NCBI GenBank assembly: GCA_040506895.1
Contig: JBEVVY010000001.1
Coordinates: forward strand, 3,209,116 to 3,273,115
Direction: 5' to 3'
Source of the DNA: Sedimenticola_A sp040506895
GTDB taxonomy: Bacteria; Pseudomonadota; Gammaproteobacteria; Chromatiales; Chromatiaceae
Length of the DNA stretch: 64,000 bases
In this document: piece after piece, positions 44,769-52,185 of the stretch
How the letters are laid out: each line of letters opens with the position of its first letter
Numbering within the stretch: position 1 is the first letter of the stretch
The notes under the pieces: model-generated
What the model was told of the DNA's origin: nothing
The model's database searches: none
The model's input: only the letters and a program-made list of their open reading frames with translations
Program-made: the position numbers and the translations under genes

Positions 44769-45747
44769 GGTTGCGCTCCTTGGCGGTGACGGTTTGCTTA
44801 GCCTTCTGTCGGCGGTGCTTCAGTTTTTTCAGCAGGTCCTGCATGCCCACGAAGATACCCTGGGGCAGGAAGATCATGGTCAGCATCAGGATGGCGCCTA
44901 AGATCATCACCTCGTAATCCTCGAAGACCACCAGCAACTCGGGCAGAAAGGTGAGGATGATGGCGCCCAGGATCGCACCGTATGTCGATGCCATGCCACC
45001 GAGCACAACCATGGTCACCAGCTCGATGGAGAAGAAGAAGCTGAAGGAGTCCGGGCTGATGAAGGCCTGCTGGTGGGCGAACAGGCTGCCGGCAAACGAG
45101 GCGATCAAGGCAGCCAGGACAAACACGCCGGTCTTGGTGGTGGTGGTGTTGATGCCCATCATCTCCGCTGCCACTTCAGAGCCGTGCAGTGCGCGCAGTG
45201 CGCGGCCGCTGCGGGAGTCGATGATGTTCAGGGCAAGCCAGACCACCAGCAGCATGGCGATGGCGATGACGATATACCAGCGCATGTCATCGTTCACCTC
45301 CCAGCCGAAGAAGGCGAGAGGCGGTATGTCGCTCAGGCCGTCCGGTCCGCCGGTAAGGGTGCCGTTCTGCACCAGCACGATATTGACGATGATGCCGAAA
45401 CCCAGGGTGGCCATCGCCAGGTAGTGGCCCTTGAGCCTTAGAATGGGGCGGGAGATCATGAAACTGATCGTCGCGGTCAGCAGCATACCGGCAGCCATTG
45501 CGCTCCAGGCGCCCCAGCCGTACTGGGTGGTGAGTATGCCGGTGGTGTAGGCGCCGATGCCGAAGAAGGCGGCGTGCCCCAGGGAGATCTGCCCGGCGTA
45601 ACCCATCAGCAGGTTGAGGCTCACCGCCAGGATGATGTGGATCCCCGCGGTGACACCCACCACGGTGACGAAGTAGTTGTCGGGGAAGATGATCGGCAGC
45701 AGCGCCACCGCCACTGCAAGAAGATAGAAGCCGCCCAGCCGTCTCAT
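44755..45747 (-). CDS. livM: Branched-chain amino acid ABC transporter permease LivM
   Basis: 330 residues with about nine hydrophobic segments; LNLLMGYAGQISLGHAAFFGIGAYT is the LivM hallmark (given as LNLLMGYAGQISLGHAAF). A basic C-terminus (KKLKHRRQKAKQ) faces the cytosol. The ATG at 45747 lies in the livH stop (ATGA). The longer open frame upstream is a shadow of livH in another frame. Confidence 0.93.
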   Translation of the reverse strand: MRRLGGFYLLAVAVALLPIIFPDNYFVTVVGVTAGIHIILAVSLNLLMGYAGQISLGHAAFFGIGAYTTGILTTQYGWGAWSAMAAGMLLTATISFMISRPILRLKGHYLAMATLGFGIIVNIVLVQNGTLTGGPDGLSDIPPLAFFGWEVNDDMRWYIVIAIAMLLVVWLALNIIDSRSGRALRALHGSEVAAEMMGINTTTTKTGVFVLAALIASFAGSLFAHQQAFISPDSFSFFFSIELVTMVVLGGMASTYGAILGAIILTFLPELLVVFEDYEVMILGAILMLTMIFLPQGIFVGMQDLLKKLKHRRQKAKQTVTAKERNHGTA

Positions 45748-46622
45748 ACCCGCTCCGCCGATGCCTTGCCGAACAGTCCGCTGGGGCGGATGAACAGTAC
45801 CAGCAGCAGGATGATGAAACCGATGGCGTCCTTGTAGCCGGAGGATATCAGCCCCGCGGCGAGGGACTCTATCAGGCCAAGCAGCAGTCCACCGGCGACA
45901 GCTCCCATGGGGTTGCCCATGCCGCCCAGGATGGCCGCCGAGAATCCCTTGAGGCCCAGCATCACGCCCGCATCGTAGGAGGTGAAGGTGATCGGTGTGA
46001 CCAGTACCCCGGCCATGGCGCCCAGCAGGGCGGAGAGCCCGTAGGCGAGGAGCATCATCATGCCGACGTTGATGCCCACCAGGTGGGCCGCGGTGCGGTT
46101 GCAGGAGCAGGCGAGGATCGCCTTGCCCAGGGTGGTGTGGTTGAAGAAGTAGTGAACGCCGCCCACCAGTACCAGGGCGCCGCCCATCACCCACAGGTTC
46201 TGGGGCAGCAGGGTGGCCTGACCGATATTGATGGGCGTCTCACCTGAAAAGTGGGGCATGGCGAAGAAGTCCTTGCCCCACAGCAGCAGTGCCACGCCAC
46301 GCAGGAAGATGGAGGCGCCGATGGTGATGATGATGGTGGTCACCACCGAGGCGCCCCTCGCCGGGGCGATGGCAAAGCGCTGTAGAAGGATGCCGACACC
46401 CACCGTGATCAGCACAGCACAGATCAGGGCGATGGGCATCGGCAGTCCGTTACCGGCAGAGAGGGCGATGGCGCTCATGGCGCCCATCATGACGAACTCG
46501 CCCTGGGCGAAGTTCACCACGTCGGAGGCGTTGTAGATGATCGCGAATCCCAGCGCCACCAGGGCGTAGGTTGCGCCCACGGTGATGCCGGTGATTACGA
46601 ATTGTAGGATTTGATCAAACAT
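45744..46622 (-). CDS. livH: Branched-chain amino acid ABC transporter permease LivH
   Basis: 292 residues, polytopic. VALGFAIIYNASDVVNFAQGEFVM near the N-terminus (shown in part as IYNASDVVNFAQGEF) and GLKGFSAAILGGMGNPMGA are typical for LivH. It follows livK by 68 bases, in which a hairpin sits, and overlaps livM by 4 bases. Confidence 0.93.
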   Translation of the reverse strand: MFDQILQFVITGITVGATYALVALGFAIIYNASDVVNFAQGEFVMMGAMSAIALSAGNGLPMPIALICAVLITVGVGILLQRFAIAPARGASVVTTIIITIGASIFLRGVALLLWGKDFFAMPHFSGETPINIGQATLLPQNLWVMGGALVLVGGVHYFFNHTTLGKAILACSCNRTAAHLVGINVGMMMLLAYGLSALLGAMAGVLVTPITFTSYDAGVMLGLKGFSAAILGGMGNPMGAVAGGLLLGLIESLAAGLISSGYKDAIGFIILLLVLFIRPSGLFGKASAERV

Positions 46623-46641
46623 TCAGAGTCGAGCTAAGGAA

Positions 46642-46665
46642 CCCTCTCCCAAAGCAGGGAGAGGG
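46642..46665. repeat. REP-like palindrome, copy 2, between livK and livH
   Basis: CCCTCTCCC aaagca GGGAGAGGG (9-bp perfect stem) followed on the plus strand by TTTTC. Sequence-related to 43204-43227. In many transport operons such a hairpin after the binding-protein gene protects the upstream mRNA so that more binding protein than permease is made. Confidence 0.7.
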
Positions 46666-46690
46666 TTTTCTGCGGTCATGCCAATACGCT

Positions 46691-47836
46691 TCAGTTGGCC
46701 AGGGTCCAGTCGCCGTTCTTGATCTCCAGCATGCGGAATGCGTCGAGTCCAAGGCCGAGGTGGTCATTTGCACTCATGTTGAAGACACCACCGGTACCCA
46801 CGAAGCCGGTGGTCTTCTCGATCTCGGCCCTTACCTTCTCCTTGTCGGTGGAGTCTGCGCGGTCGATGGCGCCCAGGGCCATGAAGAGGCCGTCGTAGGC
46901 GTGACCGCCGAAGGTGGAGACCGGGCCATGGGCTTTCTCGAACTTGCCCTTGTAGGCCATCAGGATCGGCTTCTGGGAGTCGGAGTCCGGCAGCTTGTCG
47001 GCCACCAGCAGGGCGGCGGCGGGCAGGCGAACGCCTTCGGCCGCCTCGCCGGCCAGTTCGATGTACTTCTTGGATGCGACACCGTGTGACTGGTAGAGCG
47101 GCAGCTTGATACCGAGCTGGCGCACGTTCTTGGTGACGATGGCGGGGCCGGTGCCGAAGCCGAAGTTGAGGATCGCCTGGGCATCGGTATCACGCATCTT
47201 GGTCAGCTGTGCGGTCATGTCGGTGTCCTTCTTGCCGTAGGACTCGTCCGCCACGATCTCGATGCCGTACTCCGGGGCCAGTGCCAGGGTCTGCTTGCGG
47301 CCGGATTTGCCGAAGCCGCCGCTGCCGCTGATCAGGGCGACCTTGGTGATGCCCTGTGCCTTCATGTCCTCGAAGATCTTGGCCGCGGCCATCTTGTCGG
47401 TGTGGGGTGTCTTGAAGACCCACTTCTTGACCGGGTCGATGATCACCACGGCACCGGCGAGGGAGATGAAGGGGATGCCGGCCTTTTCGATCACCGGGAT
47501 GGCTGCCATGGTGCTGCCCGAGGTGGAACCGCCGACGATGACGTCGACCCTGTCCTTCTGTACCAGGCGCTTGGCGAAGTTGACCGCCTTCTTGGCGTTG
47601 CCGCCGGTGTCGTAGTGCACCAGCTCCACTTTCTTGCCGTCGACTCCGCCATCGGCGTTGATCTCGTCGATATACATCTGCAGGGTCTTCAGTTCCGGAT
47701 CGCCCAGGAAAGAGGCGGGGCCGGTGACGGCCAGGAAGGTGCCCACCTTGATGGTGTTCGCTGCGAAAGCCTGGGCGCCGCTCAGGGCGAGCGCGGCACT
47801 GACCGCCAGTGCGGATACGGTTCTACGGATATTCAT
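46691..47836 (-). CDS. livK: Branched-chain amino acid periplasmic binding protein LivK-like
   Basis: A 381-residue exported binding protein with signal peptide MNIRRTVSALAVSAALALSG ending at AFAA. The mature protein has the type I periplasmic fold (IKVGTFLAVTGPASFLGDPE, VDVIVGGSTSGSTMAAIPV, GGHAYDGLFMALGAIDRA). Ligands could be Leu/Ile/Val or, given the neighbours, aromatic compounds. It is the first gene of the liv operon, with a predicted promoter about 290 bases upstream. Confidence 0.92.
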   Translation of the reverse strand: MNIRRTVSALAVSAALALSGAQAFAANTIKVGTFLAVTGPASFLGDPELKTLQMYIDEINADGGVDGKKVELVHYDTGGNAKKAVNFAKRLVQKDRVDVIVGGSTSGSTMAAIPVIEKAGIPFISLAGAVVIIDPVKKWVFKTPHTDKMAAAKIFEDMKAQGITKVALISGSGGFGKSGRKQTLALAPEYGIEIVADESYGKKDTDMTAQLTKMRDTDAQAILNFGFGTGPAIVTKNVRQLGIKLPLYQSHGVASKKYIELAGEAAEGVRLPAAALLVADKLPDSDSQKPILMAYKGKFEKAHGPVSTFGGHAYDGLFMALGAIDRADSTDKEKVRAEIEKTTGFVGTGGVFNMSANDHLGLGLDAFRMLEIKNGDWTLAN

Positions 47837-48122
47837 CGGGTTAAACCCTCCTCGTTTGCAAAGCCTTATCGTTATTCAGTCCAGAGATGCGCGCACTGTC
47901 GGCAGAACGGTTCAGTTGCGGGTGTCTCTGTTTTCAGCTGATGGTCAAAAACTGCTCTTACGATTGAAGCAGAAAAAAATATCCCCGGATGGGGGAATTC
48001 GGTATGGCTGTTGCCAGGGCGTCGGCCTGTCGATCTGGATGGCGTGCTGTTATGCATCGAGACGTAAACTACCAGTTACCCGTGTCGAACCCAGGCTCAT
48101 AAAAGAACCACTGATTCTAAGG

Positions 48123-48152
48123 ATTTTATGCTTTCGTTTACGTTTACGTCAA
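48123..48152 (-). promoter_or_regulatory. Predicted livK promoter with LiuR-like operator
   Basis: On the minus strand TTGACG (48152-48147), an 18-base spacer, and TAAAAT (48128-48123). The -35 is inside TTGACGTAAACGTAAAC, similar to the palindrome before iorA. Transcription would give a leader of about 280 bases before the livK ATG. Confidence 0.5.
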
Positions 48153-48282
48153 TTAAAGTGTGGAAATATTCCGCGCGCATTCAACAGGGTAAAAAACTGA
48201 GAAATTACAGGGGCCGCTAGGTGTGACGCCCCGGATGAGTGCAATCGGCGGTGAGTGATTCGATGGTGGGGCAGAAAAGAAA

Positions 48283-48303
48283 AGGGCGGTTTGAAACCGC
48301 CCT
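48283..48303 (-). terminator. rpoH terminator
   Basis: AGGGCGGTTT g AAACCGCCCT: a perfect 10-bp stem, followed on the minus strand by a T-rich stretch (TTTCTTTTC). It lies 28 bases after the rpoH stop. Confidence 0.8.
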
Positions 48304-48330
48304 CCTGAAGGTATTTCCGATCTGCCGTTG

Positions 48331-49182
48331 TCAGGCAGCCAGCTGTGTCTTGAGCTTCTTCATGGCCGCCTTCTCGATCTGGCGTATCCGCTCGGCCGAG
48401 ACGCCGTACCTGTCGGCCAGTTCGTGAAGCGTCGCCTTCTTCTCCGACAGCCAGCGGGCCTGGAGAATCTCCTTGCTGCGGTCATCCAGTCCCTGCAGTG
48501 CAAGGTAGAGCTGCTCCTTGTCGTTGCTCTCCGTGTCGTGCTGTTCGAGCTGGCTGGCAGGCTCCATGCGCATGTCCGCCAGGTAGGCCGCCGGTGCGGT
48601 GACGGGTTTGTCGTCATCCTCGGTATGGGCGCCGTCGAAAGCAACATCATAGTTGTTGAGGCGCGCTTCCATTTCAAGCACGGTCTCCGGCTTTACGCCG
48701 AGTTCCTCTGCAACGCCGTCGACCTCCTCCTTGGAGAACCAGCCGAGACGTTTCTTGGAGCTGCGCAGGTTGAAGAAGAGCTTGCGCTGGGCCTTGGTGG
48801 TCGCCACTTTCACGATGCGCCAGTTGCGCAGCACGAACTCGTGGATCTCAGCCTTGATCCAGTGAACCGCAAAGGAGACCAGGCGGACACCCATTTCGGG
48901 GTCGAAACGGCGTACCGCTTTCATCAGTCCCACGGTACCCTCCTGGATCAGGTCGGGCAGGGCCAGGCCATAGCCGGAGTAACCACGGGCAACTCTTACG
49001 ACGAAACGCAGGTGGGAGAGGACCAGGGTGCGAGCGGCCTCCAGGTCGTTGTCATCCCGCAGCCTTACGGCGAGGTCTTTCTCCTCTTCTGCGCTGAGCA
49101 TCGGCAACTGGTAGGCCGCGCTGATGTAAGCGTCGATATTGCCGGTGGGCAGGGTTGTCGGAATGGCGAGTTCTTTGCTCAT
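48331..49182 (-). CDS. rpoH: RNA polymerase sigma-32 factor RpoH
   Basis: Heat-shock sigma factor directing transcription of chaperone and protease genes. 283 residues with region 2 (DLIQEGTVGLMKAVRRFDP), the RpoH-specific box QRKLFFNLRSSKKRLGW, and region 4 ending in SAERIRQIEKAAMKKLK. All expected regions are present and of normal length. Two tandem CIRCE operators (49217-49275) stand just upstream, which implies HrcA control. It is divergent from nothing; ftsX lies upstream on the same strand. Confidence 0.96.
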   Translation of the reverse strand: MSKELAIPTTLPTGNIDAYISAAYQLPMLSAEEEKDLAVRLRDDNDLEAARTLVLSHLRFVVRVARGYSGYGLALPDLIQEGTVGLMKAVRRFDPEMGVRLVSFAVHWIKAEIHEFVLRNWRIVKVATTKAQRKLFFNLRSSKKRLGWFSKEEVDGVAEELGVKPETVLEMEARLNNYDVAFDGAHTEDDDKPVTAPAAYLADMRMEPASQLEQHDTESNDKEQLYLALQGLDDRSKEILQARWLSEKKATLHELADRYGVSAERIRQIEKAAMKKLKTQLAA

Positions 49183-49216
49183 CTCTAATAACCTAGTAAT
49201 TCAGTCCGGTATTATA

Positions 49217-49243
49217 TTAGCACTACTGAATTTAGAGTGCCAG
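49217..49243 (-). promoter_or_regulatory. CIRCE-like element 1 upstream of rpoH
   Basis: TTAGCACTA, 9 bases, GAGTGCCAG: 15 of 18 positions match the HrcA-binding CIRCE consensus TTAGCACTC-N9-GAGTGCTAA. A TATAAT-like -10 on the minus strand (49216-49211) begins right at its edge, so HrcA binding would block the promoter. Confidence 0.72.
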
Positions 49244-49248
49244 TGATT

Positions 49249-49275
49249 TTAGCAGTCCCTCTGTGAGAGTGCTAA
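49249..49275 (-). promoter_or_regulatory. CIRCE element 2 upstream of rpoH
   Basis: TTAGCAGTC, 9 bases, GAGTGCTAA: 17 of 18 positions match CIRCE. It is 5 bases from element 1 and about 67 to 93 bases before the rpoH ATG. The pairing of two near-consensus copies makes chance occurrence unlikely. Confidence 0.82.
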
Positions 49276-49320
49276 TTCACGGGAAAGTTCAGGGAATTAT
49301 ATTCCTATTTCTGGCGTATG

Positions 49321-50292
49321 TCAGGTGGGTTCGATTTCGCTCAGGTGGCGGCCCACGGCGATCCAGGATCCACCGAGTCCAAGCAGGGCGCTGCCGCCGA
49401 GCAGCAGGAGAAAGGTGACGAAGTCGACCCCGGAGAGCCCGAACTGGCTGCCGTAGAGGCCCGCCAGGTGCTCTACCGGGTTGTCCAGCAGAAACAGGGA
49501 GAGTGTCACCAGCAGCCAGGCGATGATGCCGCCGAACAGGCCGTACCAGAAACCGCTGTAGAGAAAGGGGCGGCGTATGAAGGCATTGGTGCCGCCGATC
49601 AGCTTGGTGATCTCGATCTCGGCATGGCGGTTCTGGATCTCCAGCCGGATGGTGTTGCCCACGATCAGGAGAACGGCGATGCCCAGCAGGCTGCCCAGCA
49701 CCCACACGGCCCGCTTGGCGATCTGGGTGATGCCCTGGAAGCGGCGCACCCACTGCAGATCGAGTTGGGCAAACTCCACTTCCCGGTACTTCTCTAGATC
49801 ATTGAGTAGGATCTCGGCCGCTTCCGGTGAGCTGTGGTCGTCACCGGGTTCGACGATCAGCACGTGAGGCAGCGGGTTGCTGTCCAGGGTGTCCAGGGCG
49901 GAGGAGAATCCGCTCAGGGTACGGAATTCGTCCAGCGCCTGGTCACGGCTGATCATCTGCACGTGCGCCACTTCGTCACGCAGGCGCAACATCGATACGA
50001 GTTTCTCCGCATCCGTCGTGCGGGTCTCCTGGGTCAGGAACAGGGAGATGCTGGCCGCCCCGTCCCAGTTACCGCTCAGCTGCTGGGCGTTGTTGAGCAG
50101 CAGGTGCAGTCCGATGGGCAGGGAGAGGGCTATGCCGATCACCGCGGCGGTCATCAGGGTCGAGAGCGGATTGTGGCTGAGGCGTCCAAGGCTGGCGAGA
50201 CTCACCTGGAGATGGCGCATCAGCCAGATATCGAGCCGCAGGCTGCGACGGCTTCTCTTCTGCGAGGCCTTTTTCTTGCGCTTAGCTGCCAT
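49321..50292 (-). CDS. ftsX: Cell division protein FtsX
   Basis: A 323-residue inner-membrane protein of the FtsEX complex controlling septal peptidoglycan hydrolases. It has a basic N-terminus (MAAKRKKKASQKRSRRS), TM1 near 45-68, a periplasmic loop and three C-terminal TMs. IEITKLIGGTNAFIRRPFLY is the family signature. Its start overlaps the end of ftsE by 11 bases. Confidence 0.95.
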   Translation of the reverse strand: MAAKRKKKASQKRSRRSLRLDIWLMRHLQVSLASLGRLSHNPLSTLMTAAVIGIALSLPIGLHLLLNNAQQLSGNWDGAASISLFLTQETRTTDAEKLVSMLRLRDEVAHVQMISRDQALDEFRTLSGFSSALDTLDSNPLPHVLIVEPGDDHSSPEAAEILLNDLEKYREVEFAQLDLQWVRRFQGITQIAKRAVWVLGSLLGIAVLLIVGNTIRLEIQNRHAEIEITKLIGGTNAFIRRPFLYSGFWYGLFGGIIAWLLVTLSLFLLDNPVEHLAGLYGSQFGLSGVDFVTFLLLLGGSALLGLGGSWIAVGRHLSEIEPT

Positions 50293-50968
50293 GGATCGCG
50301 TCCTCCGGGGAAATATCGCGGATCAGGCGGCTGTTCTGAAGGGTCAGGATGCGCCGGTTCATGCGCGAGATAAGCGCAAGGTCATGGGTGGCGATGAGCA
50401 GGGTCACGCCAACGCTGTTGAACTGGGTGAACAGTTCCATGATCTCCCTGGAGAGGGTGGGGTCCAGGTTGCCGGTGGGTTCGTCCGCGAGCACAACCGG
50501 TGGTTTGCTGACCACCGCACGGGCGATGCCCACGCGCTGCTGCTCACCACCCGACAGGGTGACCGGGTAGGCCTTCTCCTTGTGCAGCAGGCCCACCTTG
50601 TCCAGTGCTGCCCGCACCCGTCGACCGGTCTCCAGGTGGCCCAGTCCGGAGACCACCAGCGGCATCGCCACGTTGTCGAAGACGGTGCGGTCGTAGAGCA
50701 GGCGGTGATCCTGGAAGATCATGCCCACCTCCCGCCGGTGGTAGGGGATTTCGCTTTTCTTCAGCCGGGTCAGGTTGCGTCCCGCCACCCGCACCTGGCC
50801 CCGGGTGCTGCGTTCCAGCAGGCCGATCAGCTTGAGCAGGGTGCTCTTGCCGGCGCCGGAGTGGCCGGTCAGGAAGACCATCTCGCCGGGCTCGATATGG
50901 AAGCTGGCGTTTTTCAGCCCCTCGTGCCCGCCGGGATAGCGCTTGGTGACGTTGTCGAAATGGATCAT
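50282..50968 (-). CDS. ftsE: Cell division ATP-binding protein FtsE
   Basis: The ATPase of FtsEX, 228 residues. Walker A GHSGAGKSTLLKL, signature LSGGEQQRVGIARAV, Walker B VVLADEPTGNLDP and the switch His in LIATHDL are intact. Follows ftsY by 21 bases and overlaps ftsX, the usual ftsYEX order in gammaproteobacteria (which usually also contains rpoH directly downstream, as here). Confidence 0.96.
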   Translation of the reverse strand: MIHFDNVTKRYPGGHEGLKNASFHIEPGEMVFLTGHSGAGKSTLLKLIGLLERSTRGQVRVAGRNLTRLKKSEIPYHRREVGMIFQDHRLLYDRTVFDNVAMPLVVSGLGHLETGRRVRAALDKVGLLHKEKAYPVTLSGGEQQRVGIARAVVSKPPVVLADEPTGNLDPTLSREIMELFTQFNSVGVTLLIATHDLALISRMNRRILTLQNSRLIRDISPEDAIHGS

Positions 50969-50989
50969 CCGGCTATAAAAATACGGTTG

Positions 50990-51985
50990 TTATTTCTCGA
51001 ACAGGGCATCCACGAACTCTTTCGGCTCGAAGTGGCGCAGGTCCTCGATCGCCTCGCCGACGCCGATGAAACGGATCGGCACCTTCAGCTTCTCGGCAAT
51101 GGCGAACACGATGCCGCCCTTGGCCGTTCCGTCCAGCTTGGTCAGCGTGATACCGGTGAGGCCGACCGCCTTGTCGAACTGGACCGCCTGGTTGATGGCG
51201 TTCTGGCCGGTGGTGGCATCCACCACCAGCATCACCTCGTGGGGGGCATCAGGGTCGATCTTCTTCATCACGCGGCCGATCTTGGAGAGCTCATCCATCA
51301 GGTTGGACTTGGTGTGGAGCCTGCCGGCCGTGTCCGCGATAAGCACATCGGTGTTTCTGGAGGTGGCCGCCTGCAGGGCATCGAAGATCACCGAGGCGGA
51401 GTCCGCACCGGTATGCTGCGCGATCACCGGGATACTGTTGCGTTCACCCCAGGTCTGGAGCTGCTCCACCGCGGCGGCTCGGAAGGTGTCGCCGGCGGCC
51501 AGCATGACACTCTGCCCCTCCTCCTGGAGACGCTTGGCCAGCTTACCGATAGTGGTGGTCTTGCCGGCGCCGTTGATGCCGACCATCAGGATCACCTGGG
51601 GCTTGCCCTCGGCGGACGGCTTCACCGGCTCATCGCTGGCCTCCAGGATCTTCAGCAGGTCCTGTTTCAGTACGCTGCTCAGGGTCTCCGGGTCAGAGAG
51701 CTCCTTGCGCTTCACCTTGTCGGTCAGGTCGTCGATGATGCGGCTGGTTGCATCGACACCGACATCGGCGGTGATCAGCAGGGTCTCCAACTCCTCGAGC
51801 AGATCCTCGTCGATGCTCTTCTTGCCCAGCAGCAGGTCTGCAAGGCCGTCGGTGAGATTGTGGCGGGTCTTGGAGAGGCGGCTCTTGAGCCGAGAAAAAA
51901 GACCCTGTTTTTCTTCGGGAGATTGCTGCTCCTCGAGGGTGGCCTGCTCTTCCGGGCGGGCCTTACGTTTACCGAATCCAAACAT
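50990..51985 (-). CDS. ftsY: Signal recognition particle receptor FtsY
   Basis: 331 residues. A short charged A domain (residues 1-35, rich in Glu) precedes the NG GTPase: GINGAGKTTTIGKLAKRL, the I-box DTFRAAAVEQL, DTAGRLHTKSNLMDEL, TKLDGTAKGG. It binds SRP-ribosome complexes at the membrane. The A domain is much shorter than in E. coli, as in many relatives. First gene of ftsYEX. Confidence 0.97.
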   Translation of the reverse strand: MFGFGKRKARPEEQATLEEQQSPEEKQGLFSRLKSRLSKTRHNLTDGLADLLLGKKSIDEDLLEELETLLITADVGVDATSRIIDDLTDKVKRKELSDPETLSSVLKQDLLKILEASDEPVKPSAEGKPQVILMVGINGAGKTTTIGKLAKRLQEEGQSVMLAAGDTFRAAAVEQLQTWGERNSIPVIAQHTGADSASVIFDALQAATSRNTDVLIADTAGRLHTKSNLMDELSKIGRVMKKIDPDAPHEVMLVVDATTGQNAINQAVQFDKAVGLTGITLTKLDGTAKGGIVFAIAEKLKVPIRFIGVGEAIEDLRHFEPKEFVDALFEK

Positions 51986-52047
51986 TTAGAGTTTTCCTGC
52001 ACCCCGGGGAACCCCCCGCGGCGAGTCTTGTCATTAGTACTGATTTA

Positions 52048-52071
52048 GGTCCTGTTAATGTTAACAGGACC
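52048..52071. promoter_or_regulatory. 11-bp perfect inverted repeat between ftsY and the M16 peptidase
   Basis: GGTCCTGTTAA tg TTAACAGGACC. It lies in the divergent interval between ftsY and the peptidase. The core TTAACAGG also appears downstream of coaD near 56030 as TTAACAGGTCC. An operator or transcription-stop structure is possible; no T-tract. Confidence 0.45.
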
Positions 52072-52185
52072 CAGGTCTTGCGCAGTTCGATGGAATAGCC
52101 CATCGTTTGCGGACCGGCGTTGGGTTTGAATCCTAACATTTTGAGCGGATTCAACCTATCCCGGATCGAATATAGGGAAAGAAAA

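Larger units (their letters stand above)
47837..48330. other. 494-base interval between livK and rpoH
   Basis: The livK leader region. It contains the palindrome/promoter at 48123-48152 and, near the right end, the rpoH terminator hairpin at 48283. A few short frames are present, but none has coding character. The remaining sequence shows nothing recognised. Confidence 0.6.

Noticed and set aside
49877..52048. Plus-strand open frame of 723 codons opposite ftsX, ftsE and ftsY
   Set aside because: Covers three clearly conserved genes on the other strand; no signal, domain or ribosome site.
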